NCBI GenBank assembly: GCA_935421135.1
Contig: OW285194.1
Span: 15,151,376-15,215,375 of the forward strand
Direction of reading: 5' to 3'
DNA: 64,000 nucleotides
From: Bugulina stolonifera
Lineage: Eukaryota; Bryozoa; Gymnolaemata; Cheilostomatida; Bugulidae
The notes under the pieces are model-generated. The model saw only the letters and a list, made by a program, of their open reading frames with translations. It did not search any database and was not told the origin of the DNA. The position numbers and the translations under genes were made by a program. Below are positions 15,101 through 30,100 of the stretch, piece after piece (the first letter of the stretch is position 1; each line of letters starts with the position of its first letter).

Positions 15101-18100
15101 CAGGTTCAGTGGTAGTAGTCGTAACCTTGGCACCTGCAGAGGTGGTTGTAGGTAACTCTGTAGTGGCAACTTCTGGTTTGGTAGTGAGCGGCTCATTGGT
15201 AATAGTAGTATCTTTGCCAGTTGTTGCGGTGGTTGTAGGCATGTCTGTACTGGCAATTTCTGTGGTAGTAATAACAGGTTCAGTGGTAGTAGTCGTAACC
15301 TTGTCAGCTGCAGGGGTAGTTGTGGTAGTCACAGGCTCAGTAGTACTAGTCATAACTTTGTCAGTTGTATAGGTGGTTGTACGTAACTCTGTACGGGTAA
15401 CTTCTGTTGTGGTAGTGAGTGGCTCATTGGCGATAGTAGTATCTTTGGCAGTTGTTGCGGTGGTTGTAGGCATGTCTGTACTGGCAACTTCTGTGGTAGT
15501 AACAAGAGGTTCAGTGGTATTAGTCGTAACCTTGGCACCTGCAGAGGTGGTTGTAGGTAACTCTGTAGTGGCAACTTCTGGTTTGGTAGTGAGCGGCTCA
15601 TTGGTAATAGTAGTATCTTTGCCAGTTGTTGCGGTGGTTGTAGGCATGTCTGGACTGGTAGCCTCTGTGGTGGTAGTAACCGGTTCAGTGGTACTAGTCG
15701 TAACCTTGTCAGTTGGAGAGGTAGATGTAGGTAACTCTGTACTGACACCATCTGGTGTTGTAGTGAGCGGATCAGTGGTACTAGTAAGATCTGTGACAGT
15801 TGTTGAAGTGGTTGTAGACACGCCTGGGCGGGTAACCTCTGTGGTGGTAGTCACAGGCTCAGTAGTACTAGTCATAACTTTGTCAGTTGTATAGGTGGTT
15901 GTAGGTGACTCTGTATGGGTAACTTCTGTTGTGGTAGTGAGTGGCTTATTGGTAATTGTAGTATCTTTGGCAGTTGTTACATTGGTTGTAGGCATATCTG
16001 GACTGGTAACCTCTGTGGTGGTAGTAACAGGTTTAGTGGTATTAGTCGTAACCTTGTCAGTTGGAGAGGTAGATGTAGTTAACTCTGTGCTGCTACCATC
16101 TGGGGTTGTAGTCAGCCGATCACTAGTACTAGTAAGATCTGTGACAGTTGTTGAAGTGGTTGTAGACACGCCTGGACGAGTAACCTCTGTGGTGGGGTTC
16201 ACGGGCTCAGTAGTACTATTCATAACTTTGTCAGTTGTATAGGTGGTTGTAGGTAACTCTGTACGGGTAACCTCTGTTGTGGTAGTCACAGGCTCAGTAG
16301 TACTAGTTATAACTTTGCCAGTTGTATAGGTGGTTGTAGGTAACTCTGTACGGGTAACTTCTGATGTGGTAATGAGCGGCTCATTGGTAATAGTAGTATC
16401 TTTGGCAGTTGTTGCGGTGGTTGTAGGCATGTCTGTACTGGCAATTTCTGTCGTAGTAATGACAGGTTCAGTGGTAGTAGTCATAACCCTGTCAGCTGCA
16501 GAGGTGGTTGTAGGTAACTCTGTAGTGGTAACTTCTGGTGTGGTAGTGAGCGACTCATTGGTATTAGTAGTATCTTTGCCAGTTGTTGCGGTGGTTGTAG
16601 GCATGTCTTGACTGGTAGCCTCTGTGGTGGTAGTAACCGGTTCAGTGGTACTAGTCGTAACCTTGTCAGTTGGAGAGGTAGATGTAGGTAACTCTGTACT
16701 GACACTATCTGGTGTTGTAGTGAGCGGATCGGTGGTACTAGTAAGATCTGTGACAGTTGTTGAAGTGGTTGTAGACACGCCTGGGCGGGTAACCTCTGTG
16801 GTGGTAATCACAGGCTCAGTAGTTCTAGTCATAACTTTGTCAGTTGTATAGGTGGTTGTACGTAACTCTGTACGGGTAACTTCTGGTGTGGTAGTGAGCG
16901 GCTCATTGGTAATAGTAGTATCTTTGGCAGTTGTTGCGGTGGTTGTAGGCATGTCTGTACTGGCATCTTCTCTGGTAGTAGTAACAGGTTCAGTGGTAGT
17001 AGTCGTAACCTTGGCACCTGCAGAGGTGGTTGTAGGTAACTCTGTAGTGGCAACTTCTGGTTTGGTAGTGAGCGGCTCAGTGGTACTAGTAGGATCTGTG
17101 ACATTTGTTGAGGAGATTGTAGACACGCCGGGGTGTGTGACCTCTGTGGTGGTAGTCACAGGCACAGTAGTACTAGTTATAACTTTGTCAGTTGTATAGG
17201 TGGTTGTAAGTAACTCTGTACGGGTAACTTCTGATGTGGTAATGAGCGGCTCATTGGTAATAGTAGTATCTTTGGCTGTTGTTGCGGTGGTTGTAGGCAT
17301 GTCTGTACTGGCAATTTCTGTCGTAGTAATGACAGGTTCAGTGGTAGTAGTCATAACCTTGTCAGCTGCAGAGGTGGTTGTAGGTAACTCTGTAGTGGTA
17401 ACTTCTGGTGTGGTAGTGAGCGGCTCATTGGTATTAGTAGTATCTTTGCCAGTTGTTGCGGTGGTTGTAGGCATGTCTGGACTGGTAGCCTCTGTGGTGG
17501 TAGTAACCGGTTCAGTGGTACTAGTCGTAACCTTGTCAGTTGGAGAGGTAGATGTAGGTAACTCTGTACTGACACCAACTGGTGTTGTAGTGAGCGGATC
17601 AGTGGTACTAGTAGGATCTGTGACAGTTGTTGAAGTGGTTGTAGACATGCCTGGACGGGTAACCTCTGTGGTGGTAGTCACAGGCTCAGTAGTACTAGTC
17701 ATAACTTTGTCAGTTGTATAGGTGGTAGTAGGTAACTCTGTACGGGTAACTTCTGGTGTGGTAGTGAGCGGCTCATTGGTAATAGTAGTATCTTTGGCAG
17801 TTGTTGCAGTGGTTGTAGGCATGTCTGTACTGGCAACTTCTCTGGTAGTAGTAACAGGTTCAGTGGTAGTAGTCGTAACCTTGGCACCTGCAGAGGTGGT
17901 TGTAGGTAACTCTGTAGTGGCAACTTCTGGTTTGGTAGTGAGCGGCTCATTGGTAATAGTAGTATCTTTGCCAGTTGTTGCGGTGGTTGTAGGCATGTCT
18001 GTACTGGCAATTTCTGTGGTAGTAATAACAGGTTCAGTGGTAGTAGTCGTAACCTTGTCAGCTGCAGGGGTAGTTGTGGTAGTCACAGGCTCAGTAGTAC

Positions 18101-21100
18101 TAGTCATAACTTTGTCAGTTGTATAGGTGGTTGTACGTAACTCTGTACGGGTAACTTCTGTTGTGGTAGTGAGTGGCTCATTGGCGATAGTAGTATCTTT
18201 GGCAGTTGTTGCGGTGGTTGTAGGCATGTCTGTACTGGCAACTTCTGTGGTAGTAACAAGAGGTTCAGTGGTATTAGTCGTAACCTTGGCACCTGCAGAG
18301 GTGGTTGTAGGTAACTCTGTAGTGGCAACTTCTGGTTTGGTAGTGAGCGGCTCATTGGTAATAGTAGTATCTTTGCCAGTTGTTGCGGTGGTTGTAGGCA
18401 TGTCTGGACTGGTAGCCTCTGTGGTGGTAGTAACCGGTTCAGTGGTACTAGTCGTAACCTTGTCAGTTGGAGAGGTAGATGTAGGTAACTCTGTACTGAC
18501 ACCATCTGGTGTTGTAGTGAGCGGATCAGTGGTACTAGTAAGATCTGTGACAGTTGTTGAAGTGGTTGTAGACACGCCTGGGCGGGTAACCTCTGTGGTG
18601 GTAGTCACAGGCTCAGTAGTACTAGTCATAACTTTGTCAGTTGTATAGGTGGTTGTAGGTGACTCTGTATGGGTAACTTCTGTTGTGGTAGTGAGTGGCT
18701 TATTGGTAATTGTAGTATCTTTGGCAGTTGTTACATTGGTTGTAGGCATATCTGGACTGGTAACCTCTGTGGTGGTAGTAACAGGTTTAGTGGTATTAGT
18801 CGTAACCTTGTCAGTTGGAGAGGTAGATGTAGTTAACTCTGTGCTGCTACCATCTGGGGTTGTAGTCAGCCGATCACTAGTACTAGTAAGATCTGTGACA
18901 GTTGTTGAAGTGGTTGTAGACACGCCTGGACGAGTAACCTCTGTGGTGGGGTTCACGGGCTCAGTAGTACTATTCATAACTTTGTCAGTTGTATAGGTGG
19001 TTGTAGGTAACTCTGTACGGGTAACCTCTGTTGTGGTAGTCACAGGCTCAGTAGTACTAGTTATAACTTTGCCAGTTGTATAGGTGGTTGTAGGTAACTC
19101 TGTACGGGTAACTTCTGATGTGGTAATGAGCGGCTCATTGGTAATAGTAGTATCTTTGGCAGTTGTTGCGGTGGTTGTAGGCATGTCTGTACTGGCAATT
19201 TCTGTCGTAGTAATGACAGGTTCAGTGGTAGTAGTCATAACCCTGTCAGCTGCAGAGGTGGTTGTAGGTAACTCTGTAGTGGTAACTTCTGGTGTGGTAG
19301 TGAGCGACTCATTGGTATTAGTAGTATCTTTGCCAGTTGTTGCGGTGGTTGTAGGCATGTCTTGACTGGTAGCCTCTGTGGTGGTAGTAACCGGTTCAGT
19401 GGTACTAGTCGTAACCTTGTCAGTTGGAGAGGTAGATGTAGGTAACTCTGTACTGACACTATCTGGTGTTGTAGTGAGCGGATCGGTGGTACTAGTAAGA
19501 TCTGTGACAGTTGTTGAAGTGGTTGTAGACACGCCTGGGCGGGTAACCTCTGTGGTGGTAATCACAGGCTCAGTAGTTCTAGTCATAACTTTGTCAGTTG
19601 TATAGGTGGTTGTACGTAACTCTGTACGGGTAACTTCTGGTGTGGTAGTGAGCGGCTCATTGGTAATAGTAGTATCTTTGGCAGTTGTTGCGGTGGTTGT
19701 AGGCATGTCTGTACTGGCATCTTCTCTGGTAGTAGTAACAGGTTCAGTGGTAGTAGTCGTAACCTTGGCACCTGCAGAGGTGGTTGTAGGTAACTCTGTA
19801 GTGGCAACTTCTGGTTTGGTAGTGAGCGGCTCAGTGGTACTAGTAGGATCTGTGACATTTGTTGAGGAGATTGTAGACACGCCGGGGTGTGTGACCTCTG
19901 TGGTGGTAGTCACAGGCACAGTAGTACTAGTTATAACTTTGTCAGTTGTATAGGTGGTTGTAAGTAACTCTGTACGGGTAACTTCTGATGTGGTAATGAG
20001 CGGCTCATTGGTAATAGTAGTATCTTTGGCTGTTGTTGCGGTGGTTGTAGGCATGTCTGTACTGGCAATTTCTGTCGTAGTAATGACAGGTTCAGTGGTA
20101 GTAGTCATAACCTTGTCAGCTGCAGAGGTGGTTGTAGGTAACTCTGTAGTGGTAACTTCTGGTGTGGTAGTGAGCGGCTCATTGGTATTAGTAGTATCTT
20201 TGCCAGTTGTTGCGGTGGTTGTAGGCATGTCTGGACTGGTAGCCTCTGTGGTGGTAGTAACCGGTTCAGTGGTACTAGTCGTAACCTTGTCAGTTGGAGA
20301 GGTAGATGTAGGTAACTCTGTACTGACACTATCTGGTGTTGTAGTGAGCGGATCGGTGGTACTAGTAAGATCTGTGACAGTTGTTGAAGTGGTTGTAGAC
20401 ACGCCTGGGCGGGTAACCTCTGTGGTGGTAGTCACAGGCTCAGTAGTACTAGTCATAACTTTGTCAGTTGTATAGGTGGTTGTACGTAACTCTGTACGGG
20501 TAACTTCTGTTGTGGTAGTGAGTGGCTCATTGGCAATAGTAGTATCTTTGGCAGTTGTTGCGGTGGTTGTAGGCATGTCTGTACTGGCAACTTCTGTGGT
20601 AGTAGCAACAGGTTCAGTGGTTTTAGTCGTAACCTTGTCAGTTGGAGAGGTAGATGTAGGTAACTCTGTATTGACACCAACTGGTGTTGTAGTGAGCGGA
20701 TCAGTGGTACTAGTAGGATTTGTGACAGTGGTTGAAGTGGTTGTAGACATGCCTGGGCGGGGAACCTCTGTGGTGGTAATCACAGGCTCAGTAGTTCTAG
20801 TCATAACTTCGTCAGTTGTATAGGTGGTTTTACGTAACTCTGTACGGGTAACTTCTGGTGTGGTAGTGAGCGGCTCATTGGTAATAGTAGTATCTTTGGC
20901 AGTTGTTGCGGTGGTTGTAGGCATGTCTGTACTGGCATCTTCTCTGGTAGTAGTAACAGGTTCAGTGGTAGTAGTCGTAACCTTGGCACCTGCAGAGGTG
21001 GTTGTAGGTAACTCTGTAGTGGCAACTTCTGGTTTGGTAGTGAGCGGCTCAGTGGTACTAGTAGGATCTGTGACATTTGTTGAAGAGATTGTAGACACGC

Positions 21101-24100
21101 CGGGGTGTGTGACCTCTGTGGTGGTAGTCACAGGCACAGTAGTACTAGTTATAACTTTGTCAGTTGTATAGGTGGTTGTAAGTAACTCTGTACGGGTAAC
21201 TTCTGGTGTGGTAGTGAGTGGCTCATTGGTAATTGTAGTATCTTTGGCAGTTGTTGCGGTGGTTGTAGGCATGTCTGTACTGGCAACTTCTGTGGTAGTA
21301 GTAACAGGTTCGGTAGTACTAGTCGAAACCTTAACAGTTGTAGAGGTGGTTGTAGGTAACTCTATCCTGATACCATCTGGTGTGGTAGTGAGCGGCTCAG
21401 TGGTACTAGTAGTGTCTTTGACATTTGCTGAGGAGATTGTAGACACGCCTGGGCGGGTAACCTTTGTGGTGGTAGTCACAGGCTCAGTAGTACTAGTCAT
21501 AACTTTGTCAGTTGTATAGGTGGTAGTAGGTAACTCTGTACGGGTAACTTCTGGTGTGGTAGTGAGCGGCTCATTGGTAATAGCAGTATCTTTGGCAGTT
21601 TTTGCAGTGGTTGTAGGCATGTCTGTACTGGCAACTTCTCTGGTAATAGTCACAGGCACAGTAGTACTAGTCATAACTTTGTCAGTTGTATAGGTGGTTG
21701 TAAGTAACTCTGTACGGGTAACTTCTGATGTGGTAGTGAGCGGCTCATTGGTAATAGTAGTATCTTTGGCAGTTGTTACAGTGGTTGTAGGCATATCTGG
21801 ACTGGTAACCTCTGTGGTGGTAGTAACAGGTTTAGTGGTATTAGTCGTAACCTTGTCAGTTGGAGAGGTAGATGTAGTTAACTCTGTGCTGCTACCATCT
21901 GGGGTTGTAGTCAGCCGATCACTAGTACTAGTAAGATCTGTGACAGTTGTTGAAGTGGTTGTAGACACGCCTGGACGAGTAACCTCTGTGGTGGGGTTCA
22001 CGGGCTCAGTAGTACTATTCATAACTTTGTCAGTTGTATAGGTGGTTGTAGGTAACTCTGTACGGGTAACCTCTGTTGTGGTAGTCACAGGCTCAGTAGT
22101 ACTAGTTATAACTTTGCCAGTTGTATAGGTGGTTGTAGGTAACTCTGTACGGGTAACTTCTGATGTGGTAATGAGCGGCTCATTGGTAATAGTAGTATCT
22201 TTGGCAGTTGTTGCGGTGGTTGTAGGCATGTCTGTACTGGCAATTTCTGTCGTAGTAATGACAGGTTCAGTGGTAGTAGTCATAACCCTGTCAGCTGCAG
22301 AGGTGGTTGTAGGTAACTCTGTAGTGGTAACTTCTGGTGTGGTAGTGAGCGACTCATTGGTATTAGTAGTATCTTTGCCAGTTGTTGCGGTGGTTGTAGG
22401 CATGTCTTGACTGGTAGCCTCTGTGGTGGTAGTAACCGGTTCAGTGGTACTAGTCGTAACCTTGTCAGTTGGAGAGGTAGATGTAGGTAACTCTGTACTG
22501 ACACTATCTGGTGTTGTAGTGAGCGGATCGGTGGTACTAGTAAGATCTGTGACAGTTGTTGAAGTGGTTGTAGACACGCCTGGGCGGGTAACCTCTGTGG
22601 TGGTAATCACAGGCTCAGTAGTTCTAGTCATAACTTTGTCAGTTGTATAGGTGGTTGTACGTAACTCTGTACGGGTAACTTCTGGTGTGGTAGTGAGCGG
22701 CTCATTGGTAATAGTAGTATCTTTGGCAGTTGTTGCGGTGGTTGTAGGCATGTCTGTACTGGCATCTTCTCTGGTAGTAGTAACAGGTTCAGTGGTAGTA
22801 GTCGTAACCTTGGCACCTGCAGAGGTGGTTGTAGGTAACTCTGTAGTGGCAACTTCTGGTTTGGTAGTGAGCGGCTCAGTGGTACTAGTAGGATCTGTGA
22901 CATTTGTTGAGGAGATTGTAGACACGCCGGGGTGTGTGACCTCTGTGGTGGTAGTCACAGGCACAGTAGTACTAGTTATAACTTTGTCAGTTGTATAGGT
23001 GGTTGTAAGTAACTCTGTACGGGTAACTTCTGATGTGGTAATGAGCGGCTCATTGGTAATAGTAGTATCTTTGGCTGTTGTTGCGGTGGTTGTAGGCATG
23101 TCTGTACTGGCAATTTCTGTCGTAGTAATGACAGGTTCAGTGGTAGTAGTCATAACCTTGTCAGCTGCAGAGGTGGTTGTAGGTAACTCTGTAGTGGTAA
23201 CTTCTGGTGTGGTAGTGAGCGGCTCATTGGTATTAGTAGTATCTTTGCCAGTTGTTGCGGTGGTTGTAGGCATGTCTGGACTGGTAGCCTCTGTGGTGGT
23301 AGTAACCGGTTCAGTGGTACTAGTCGTAACCTTGTCAGTTGGAGAGGTAGATGTAGGTAACTCTGTACTGACACTATCTGGTGTTGTAGTGAGCGGATCG
23401 GTGGTACTAGTAAGATCTGTGACAGTTGTTGAAGTGGTTGTAGACACGCCTGGGCGGGTAACCTCTGTGGTGGTAGTCACAGGCTCAGTAGTACTAGTCA
23501 TAACTTTGTCAGTTGTATAGGTGGTTGTACGTAACTCTGTACGGGTAACTTCTGTTGTGGTAGTGAGTGGCTCATTGGCAATAGTAGTATCTTTGGCAGT
23601 TGTTGCGGTGGTTGTAGGCATGTCTGTACTGGCAACTTCTGTGGTAGTAGCAACAGGTTCAGTGGTTTTAGTCGTAACCTTGTCAGTTGGAGAGGTAGAT
23701 GTAGGTAACTCTGTATTGACACCAACTGGTGTTGTAGTGAGCGGATCAGTGGTACTAGTAGGATTTGTGACAGTGGTTGAAGTGGTTGTAGACATGCCTG
23801 GGCGGGGAACCTCTGTGGTGGTAATCACAGGCTCAGTAGTTCTAGTCATAACTTCGTCAGTTGTATAGGTGGTTTTACGTAACTCTGCACGGGTAACTTC
23901 TGGTGTGGTAGTGAGCGGCTCATTGGTAATAGTAGTATCTTTGGCAGTTGTTGCGGTGGTTGTAGGCATGTCTGTACTGGCATCTTCTCTGGTAGTAGTA
24001 ACAGGTTCAGTGGTAGTAGTCGTAACCTTGGCACCTGCAGAGGTGGTTGTAGGTAACTCTGTAGTGGCAACTTCTGGTTTGGTAGTGAGCGGCTCAGTGG

Positions 24101-27100
24101 TACTAGTAGGATCTGTGACATTTGTTGAGGAGATTGTAGACACGCCGGGGTGTGTGACCTCTGTGGTGGTAGTCACAGGCACAGTAGTACTAGTTATAAC
24201 TTTGTCAGTTGTATAGGTGGTTGTAAGTAACTCTGTACGGGTAACTTCTGGTGTGGTAGTGAGTGGCTCATTGGTAATTGTAGTATCTTTGGCAGTTGTT
24301 GCGGTGGTTGTAGGCATGTCTGTACTGGCAACTTCTGTGGTAGTAGTAACAGGTTCGGTAGTACTAGTCGAAACCCTAACAGTTGTAGAGGTGGTTGTAG
24401 GTAACTCTATCCTGATACCATCTGGTGTGGTAGTGAGCGGCTCAGTGGTACTAGTAGTGTCTTTGACATTTGCTGAGGAGATTGTAGACACGCCTGGGCG
24501 GGTAACCTTTGTGGTGGTAGTCACAGGCTCAGTAGTACTAGTCATAACTTTGTCAGTTGTATAGGTGGTAGTAGGTAACTCTGTACGGGTAACTTCTGGT
24601 GTGGTAGTGAGCGGCTCATTGGTAATAGCAGTATCTTTGGCAGTTTTTGCAGTGGTTGTAGGCATGTCTGTACTGGCAACTTCTCTGGTAATAGTCACAG
24701 GCACAGTAGTACTAGTCATAACTTTGTCAGTTGTATAGGTGGTTGTAAGTAACTCTGTACGGGTAACTTCTGATGTGGTAGTGAGCGGCTCATTGGTAAT
24801 AGTAGTATCTTTGGCAGTTGTTACAGTGGTTGTAGGCATATCTGGACTGGTAACCTCTCTGGTGGTAGTAACAGGTTCAGTGGTATTAGTTGTAACCTTG
24901 TCAGTTGGAGAGGTAGATGTAGTTAACTCTGTGCTGCTACCATCTGGTGTTGTAGTCAGCGGATCACTGGGACTAGTAAGATCTGTGACAGTTGTTGAAG
25001 TGGTTGTAGACACGCCTGGACGAGTAACCTCTGTGGTGGGAGTCACGGGCTCAGTAGTACTATTCATAACTTTGTCAGTTGTATAGGTGGTTGTAGGTAA
25101 CTCTGGACTGTTGCCATCTGGTGTGATAGTAAGTGGATCGGTGGTACTACTAGTGTCTTTGACAGTTCTAGAGGTAGTTGTAGGCATGCCTGTACTGGTA
25201 ACTTCTGTGGTAGCAGTAACAGCTTCAGTGGTGCTAGTCATCACTTTGTGAGTTGTAGAGGTGGTTGTAGGTAGCTCTGCGCTGGCACCATCTGGTGCAG
25301 TAGCTAGCGGCTCATTAGGGCTACTGGTACCTTTGACAGTTATTGAGGCGGTTGTAGGCATGTCTGGACTGATAACCGCTGTTGCGGTCGGAACAGGTTC
25401 AGTGGTACTACTCGTAACCAGGTCAGTTGTAGAGATGGTTGCAGGCATGTCTGCACTGGTGACTTCTGTGGTCACAGGAACAGGTTGAGTAGTACTGGCA
25501 GTATCTTTGACAGTTGGAGAGGTGGTTGTAGGTAACTCTGTACTGGTACCATCTGGTGTGGTAGTGAGCGGCTCAGTGGTAATAGCAGTATCTTTGACAG
25601 TTGTAGAGGTGGTTGTATGTAGCTCTGTACTGGTATCATCTGGTGTGGTAGCTAGCGGCTCATTAGAACTACTAGTATTTTTGACAGTTATTGAGGTGGC
25701 TGTAGGCATGTCTGGACTGGTAACCGCTGTTGCGGTAGGAACAGGTTCGGTGGAACTAGTCATAAACTTATCAGCTGCAGAGGTGGTTGTAGGTAATTCT
25801 GTACTGGTACCATCTCGTGTGGCAGTGAGTGGCTCAGTGGTACTAGCAGTGTCTTTGACAGTGGTTGAGGTGGCTGTAGGCATGTCTGGGTTGGTAACCT
25901 CTCTTTTGGTGGTAACAGGTTCGGTGGTACTAGTCGAAACCTTAACAGTTGTAGCGATGGTTGTAGGCAACTCTGCACTGTTGCCATCTGGTGTGGTAGT
26001 GAGCGGCTCAGTGGTAATAGTAGTGTCTTTGACATTTGTTGAGGAGATTGCAGACACGCCTGGGCTGGTAACCTCTGTGGTGGTAGTCACAGGCTCAGTA
26101 GTACTAGTCATAACTTTGTCATTTGTATAGGTGGTTGTAGGTAACTCTGTATGGGTAACTTCTGTTGTGGTAGTGAGTGGCTCATTGGTAACAGTAGTAT
26201 CTTTGACAGTTGTTGCGGTGGTTGTAGGCATGTCTGTACTGGCAATTTCTGCGGTAGTAATAACAGGTTCAGTGGTAGTAGCCGTATTCTTGTCAGCTGC
26301 AGAGGTGGTTGTAGGTAACTCTGTAGTGGTCACTTCTGATGTGGTAGTGAGCGGCTCATTGGTAATAGTAGTATCTTTGGCAGTTGTTGCGGTGGTTGTA
26401 GGCATGTCTGGACTGGTAACCTCTGTGGTGGTAGTAACAGGTTCAGTGATATTAGTCGTAACCTTGTCAGTTGGAGAGGTAGATGTAGGTAACTCTGTAC
26501 TGGTACCATCTGGTGTTGTAGTGAGCGGATCAGTGGTACTAGTAAAATCTGTGACAGTTGTTGAAGTGGTTGTAGCCATGTCTGGACTGGTAGCCTCTCT
26601 TTTGGTAGTAACAGGTTCGGTGGTAATAGTAGAAATCTTAACAGCTGTAGAGGTGGTTGTATGTAACTCTGGACTGTTGCCATCTGGTGTGATAGTGAGT
26701 GGATCGGTGGTACTACTAGTGTCTTTGACAGTTCTAGAGGTAGTTGTAGGCATGCCTGTACTGGTAACTTCTGTGGTAGTGGTCACAGCTTCAGTGGTGC
26801 TAGTCATCACTTTGTGAGCTGTAGAGGTGGTTGTAGGTAGCTCTGCACTGGCACCATCTGGTGCAGTAGCTAGCGGCTCATTAGGACTACTGGTATCTTT
26901 GACAGTTATTGAGGTGGTTGTAGGCATGTCTGGACTGGTGACCTCTGTGGTCGCAGTGACAGGTTGGGTTGTACTGGCAGTATCTTTGACAGTTGGAGAG
27001 TTGGTTGTAGGTAACTCTGTACTGGCAACTTCTGGTTTGGTAGTGAGCGGCCCATTGGTAATAGTAATATCTTTGACAGTTGTTGAGGTTATTTTAGGTA

Positions 27101-30100
27101 TTTCATTACTGGTAAACTTTGTGGCGCTAGTCACAGGTTGAGTGGTGCTAGTCATAACTTTGTCAGTTGTAGAGGTGGTTGTAGGTAGCTCTGTACTGGT
27201 ATCATCTGGAGTGGTAGCCTCTGATGCGGTAGTAGCAGGTTGAGTGGTAGTAGTCGTAACCTTGTCGGCTGCAGAGCTGGTTGTAGGTAACTCTGTAGTG
27301 GTAACTTCTGGTTTGGTAGTGAGCAGCCCATTGGTAATAGTAGCATCTTTGGCAGTTGTTGCGGCGGTTGTAGGCATGTTTGGACTGGTTACCTCTGTGG
27401 TGGTAGTAACAGGTTCAGTGGTATTAGTCGTAACCTTGTCAGTTGTAGAGGTAGATATAGGTAACTCTGTACTGGTACCACCTGCTGTTGTAGTGAGCAA
27501 ATCAGTGGTACTAGTAAGTTTGGTACTAGTAAGTTCTGTGACAGTTGTTGAAGTGGCTGTAGACATATCTGGACTGGTAGCCTCTCCTTTGGTAGTAACA
27601 GGTTCGGTAGTACTAGTCAAAATCTTAACAGTTGTAGAGGTGGTTGTAGGTAACTCTGGACTGTTACCATCTGGTGTGATAATGAGTGGATTGGTGGTAC
27701 TACTAGTATCTGTGGCAGTTGTTGAGGTGGTTGTAGCCAGTTCGGTACTGGTACTCTTGGGTGTAGTAGTGAGCAGTTCAGTGGCACTAGCAAAGTTTAA
27801 GACAGTTGTAGAGGTAGTGGTCGGAAACTCTGTACTAGTGCCCTTAGGTGTTGTAGTGAGCAGCTCAGTGGTCCTGCTAGTGTCTTTGACAGTTGTGGAG
27901 GTGGTTGTAGGCATTTTCGTACTAGTTCCCTCTGCGGTCGTTGTCACAGGTTCTGTGGTACTAGTCATTGCTTTGTCAGTTGTAGAGGTGGTTGTAGGCA
28001 ACTCTCCTCTGATACCCTTGAGTGTGGTAGTTAGTGGTTCAGTGGCACTACTAGTATCTTTGGCAGTTGTTGAGGTGGTTGTAGACATGACTGTACTGAT
28101 AACCTCTGTGGTGGCAGTAACAGGTTCAGTGGTAGTAGTCGTAACCTTGTTATTGGTAGAAGTGGTTGTAGGCGGCACTGTACTGGTACGCTTAGGTGTG
28201 GTCGTGAGCGACTCAGTGGTACTAGCTGTGTCTTTGACAGTTGTAGAGGTGGTTGCAGGCATTTCCGAATTGGCATCCTCTGTGGTGGTAGGAACAGATT
28301 CGGTGGTTCTAGTCGAAACCTTGTCAGTGGCTGAGGGGGTTGTAGGTAACTCTGTCCTGGTCCCATCTGGTGTTGTAGTGAGCGGATCAATGGTACTAGT
28401 AAGATCTGTGACAGTTGTTGCAGTGATTGTAGGCATATCTGGACTGGTAACCTCTGTGGTGGTATTAACAGGTTCAGTGGTATTAGTCGCAACCTTGTCA
28501 GTTGTGGAGGTAGATGTAGGTAACTCTGTGCTGGTACCATCTGGTGTGGTAGTGAGCGGCCCAGTGGTACTAGTAGTGTCTTTGACAGTTGTTAAGGTGG
28601 CAGCAGGCATGTTTGGACTGGTAACTTCAGTGGTGGTAGTCACAGCCTCAGTGGTACTAGACATTCCTTTGTCTGTTGTAGTGGTGATTGTAGGTAGCTT
28701 TGTACTGGTACCATCTGGTGTTGTGTTGGGTGGATCTGCGGTACTAGTCGTAACTTTGTCAGTTGTAGAGGTGGCTGTAGGCAGCTCTGTACTGGTACCC
28801 TTGCGTGTGGTTGTGAGCAGCTCAGTTGTACTAGTGGTGTCTTTGACAGTTGTAGAGGGAGTGGTAGGTAACTTTGTACTGGTAGCTTCTGTTGTAGTGG
28901 TAACAGCTTCAGTGGCAATAGTAGTATCTTTGACAGGTGTAGAGGTGGTTGTAGGCATTTCAGTGCTGGCAACCTCTTTGGTGGTAGCCACAGTCCCAGT
29001 GGTACTAGTCATTAGTTTTTCAGTTGTAGAGGTGTTTGTAGGCAGCTCTGTACTGGTACCCTTGAGTGTGGTAGTGATCGGTTCAGTGGTTCTATTAGTA
29101 TCTGTGACATTTCTTGAGTTGATTGTAGGCATGTCTGGACTGGTAACCTCTGTGGTAGTAGGAACAGATTCGGTGGTTCTAGTCGAAACCTTGTCAGTTG
29201 CTGAGGGGGTCGTAGGTAACTCTGGCCTGGTACCATTTGGTGTAGTAGTGGGCGGTTCAGTGGTAATAGTAGTGTATTTGACATTTGTTGAGGAGATTGT
29301 AGACACGCCTGTACTGGTAACCTCTGTGGTGGTAGTCACAGGCTCAGTAGTACTAGTCATAACTTTGTCAGTTGTATAGGTGGTTGTACGTAACTCTGTA
29401 CGGGTAACTTCTGGTGTGGTAGTGAGCGGCTCATTGGTAATAGTAGTATCTTTAGCGGTTGTTGAGGTAGTTGTAGGCATGTCTGTTCTGGCAACTTCTG
29501 TGGTAGTAGTAACAGGTTCAGTGGTAGTAGTCGTAAGCTTGTCAGCTGCAGAAGTGGTTGTAGGTAACTCTGTAGTGGTAACTTTTGGTGTGGTGGTGAG
29601 CGGATCAGTGGTACTAGTAAGATCTGTGACAGTTGTTGCGGTGATTGTAGGCATGTATGGACTGGTACCCTCTGTTGTGGTAGTAACAGGCTCAGTGGTA
29701 CTACTAGTATCTTTGACAACTATTGAGGTAGTTGTAGGCATGTCTGGACTGGTAATCCCTGTGGTGGTAGCAACCGATTCAGTGGTACTAGTTGCAACCT
29801 TGTCAGTTGTAGGCGTGGTTGTAGGTAACTCTCTACCGTTACCATCTGGTGTGGTGGTGAGCGAATCAGTGGTAATAGCAAGATCTGTGACAGTTGTTGA
29901 GGTGGTTGTAGGTGTTTCCATGCTGGTCACTCCTGTTGTAGTAGTAGCAGGTTGAGTCCTAGTAGTCGCAACCTTGTCAGTTGTAGAGATGGTTGTAGGC
30001 AGCTCTGTACTGGCACTCTTGAGTGTGGTAGTGAGCGGCTCATTGGTAAGAGTAGTTTCTTTGGCAGTAGTTGAGGTGGTTGTAGGCACGTCTGTACTGG

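Larger units (their letters stand above)
5000..25100. repeat. Homogenised core of the mucin array (87-nt units, 348-nt blocks)
   Basis: Between about 5.0 and 25.1 kb the 87-nt units are arranged in blocks of four (348 nt, 116 codons). The regularity is visible as TCAGTTGTATAG recurring every 348 nt, for example at the ends of blocks 5836-6183, 6184-6531 and 6532-6879. Flanking parts (1.6-5.0 and 25.1-33.0 kb) use the same 29-residue unit but are much more diverged. Homogeneity in the centre and divergence at the edges is what unequal exchange produces. Confidence 0.85.
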
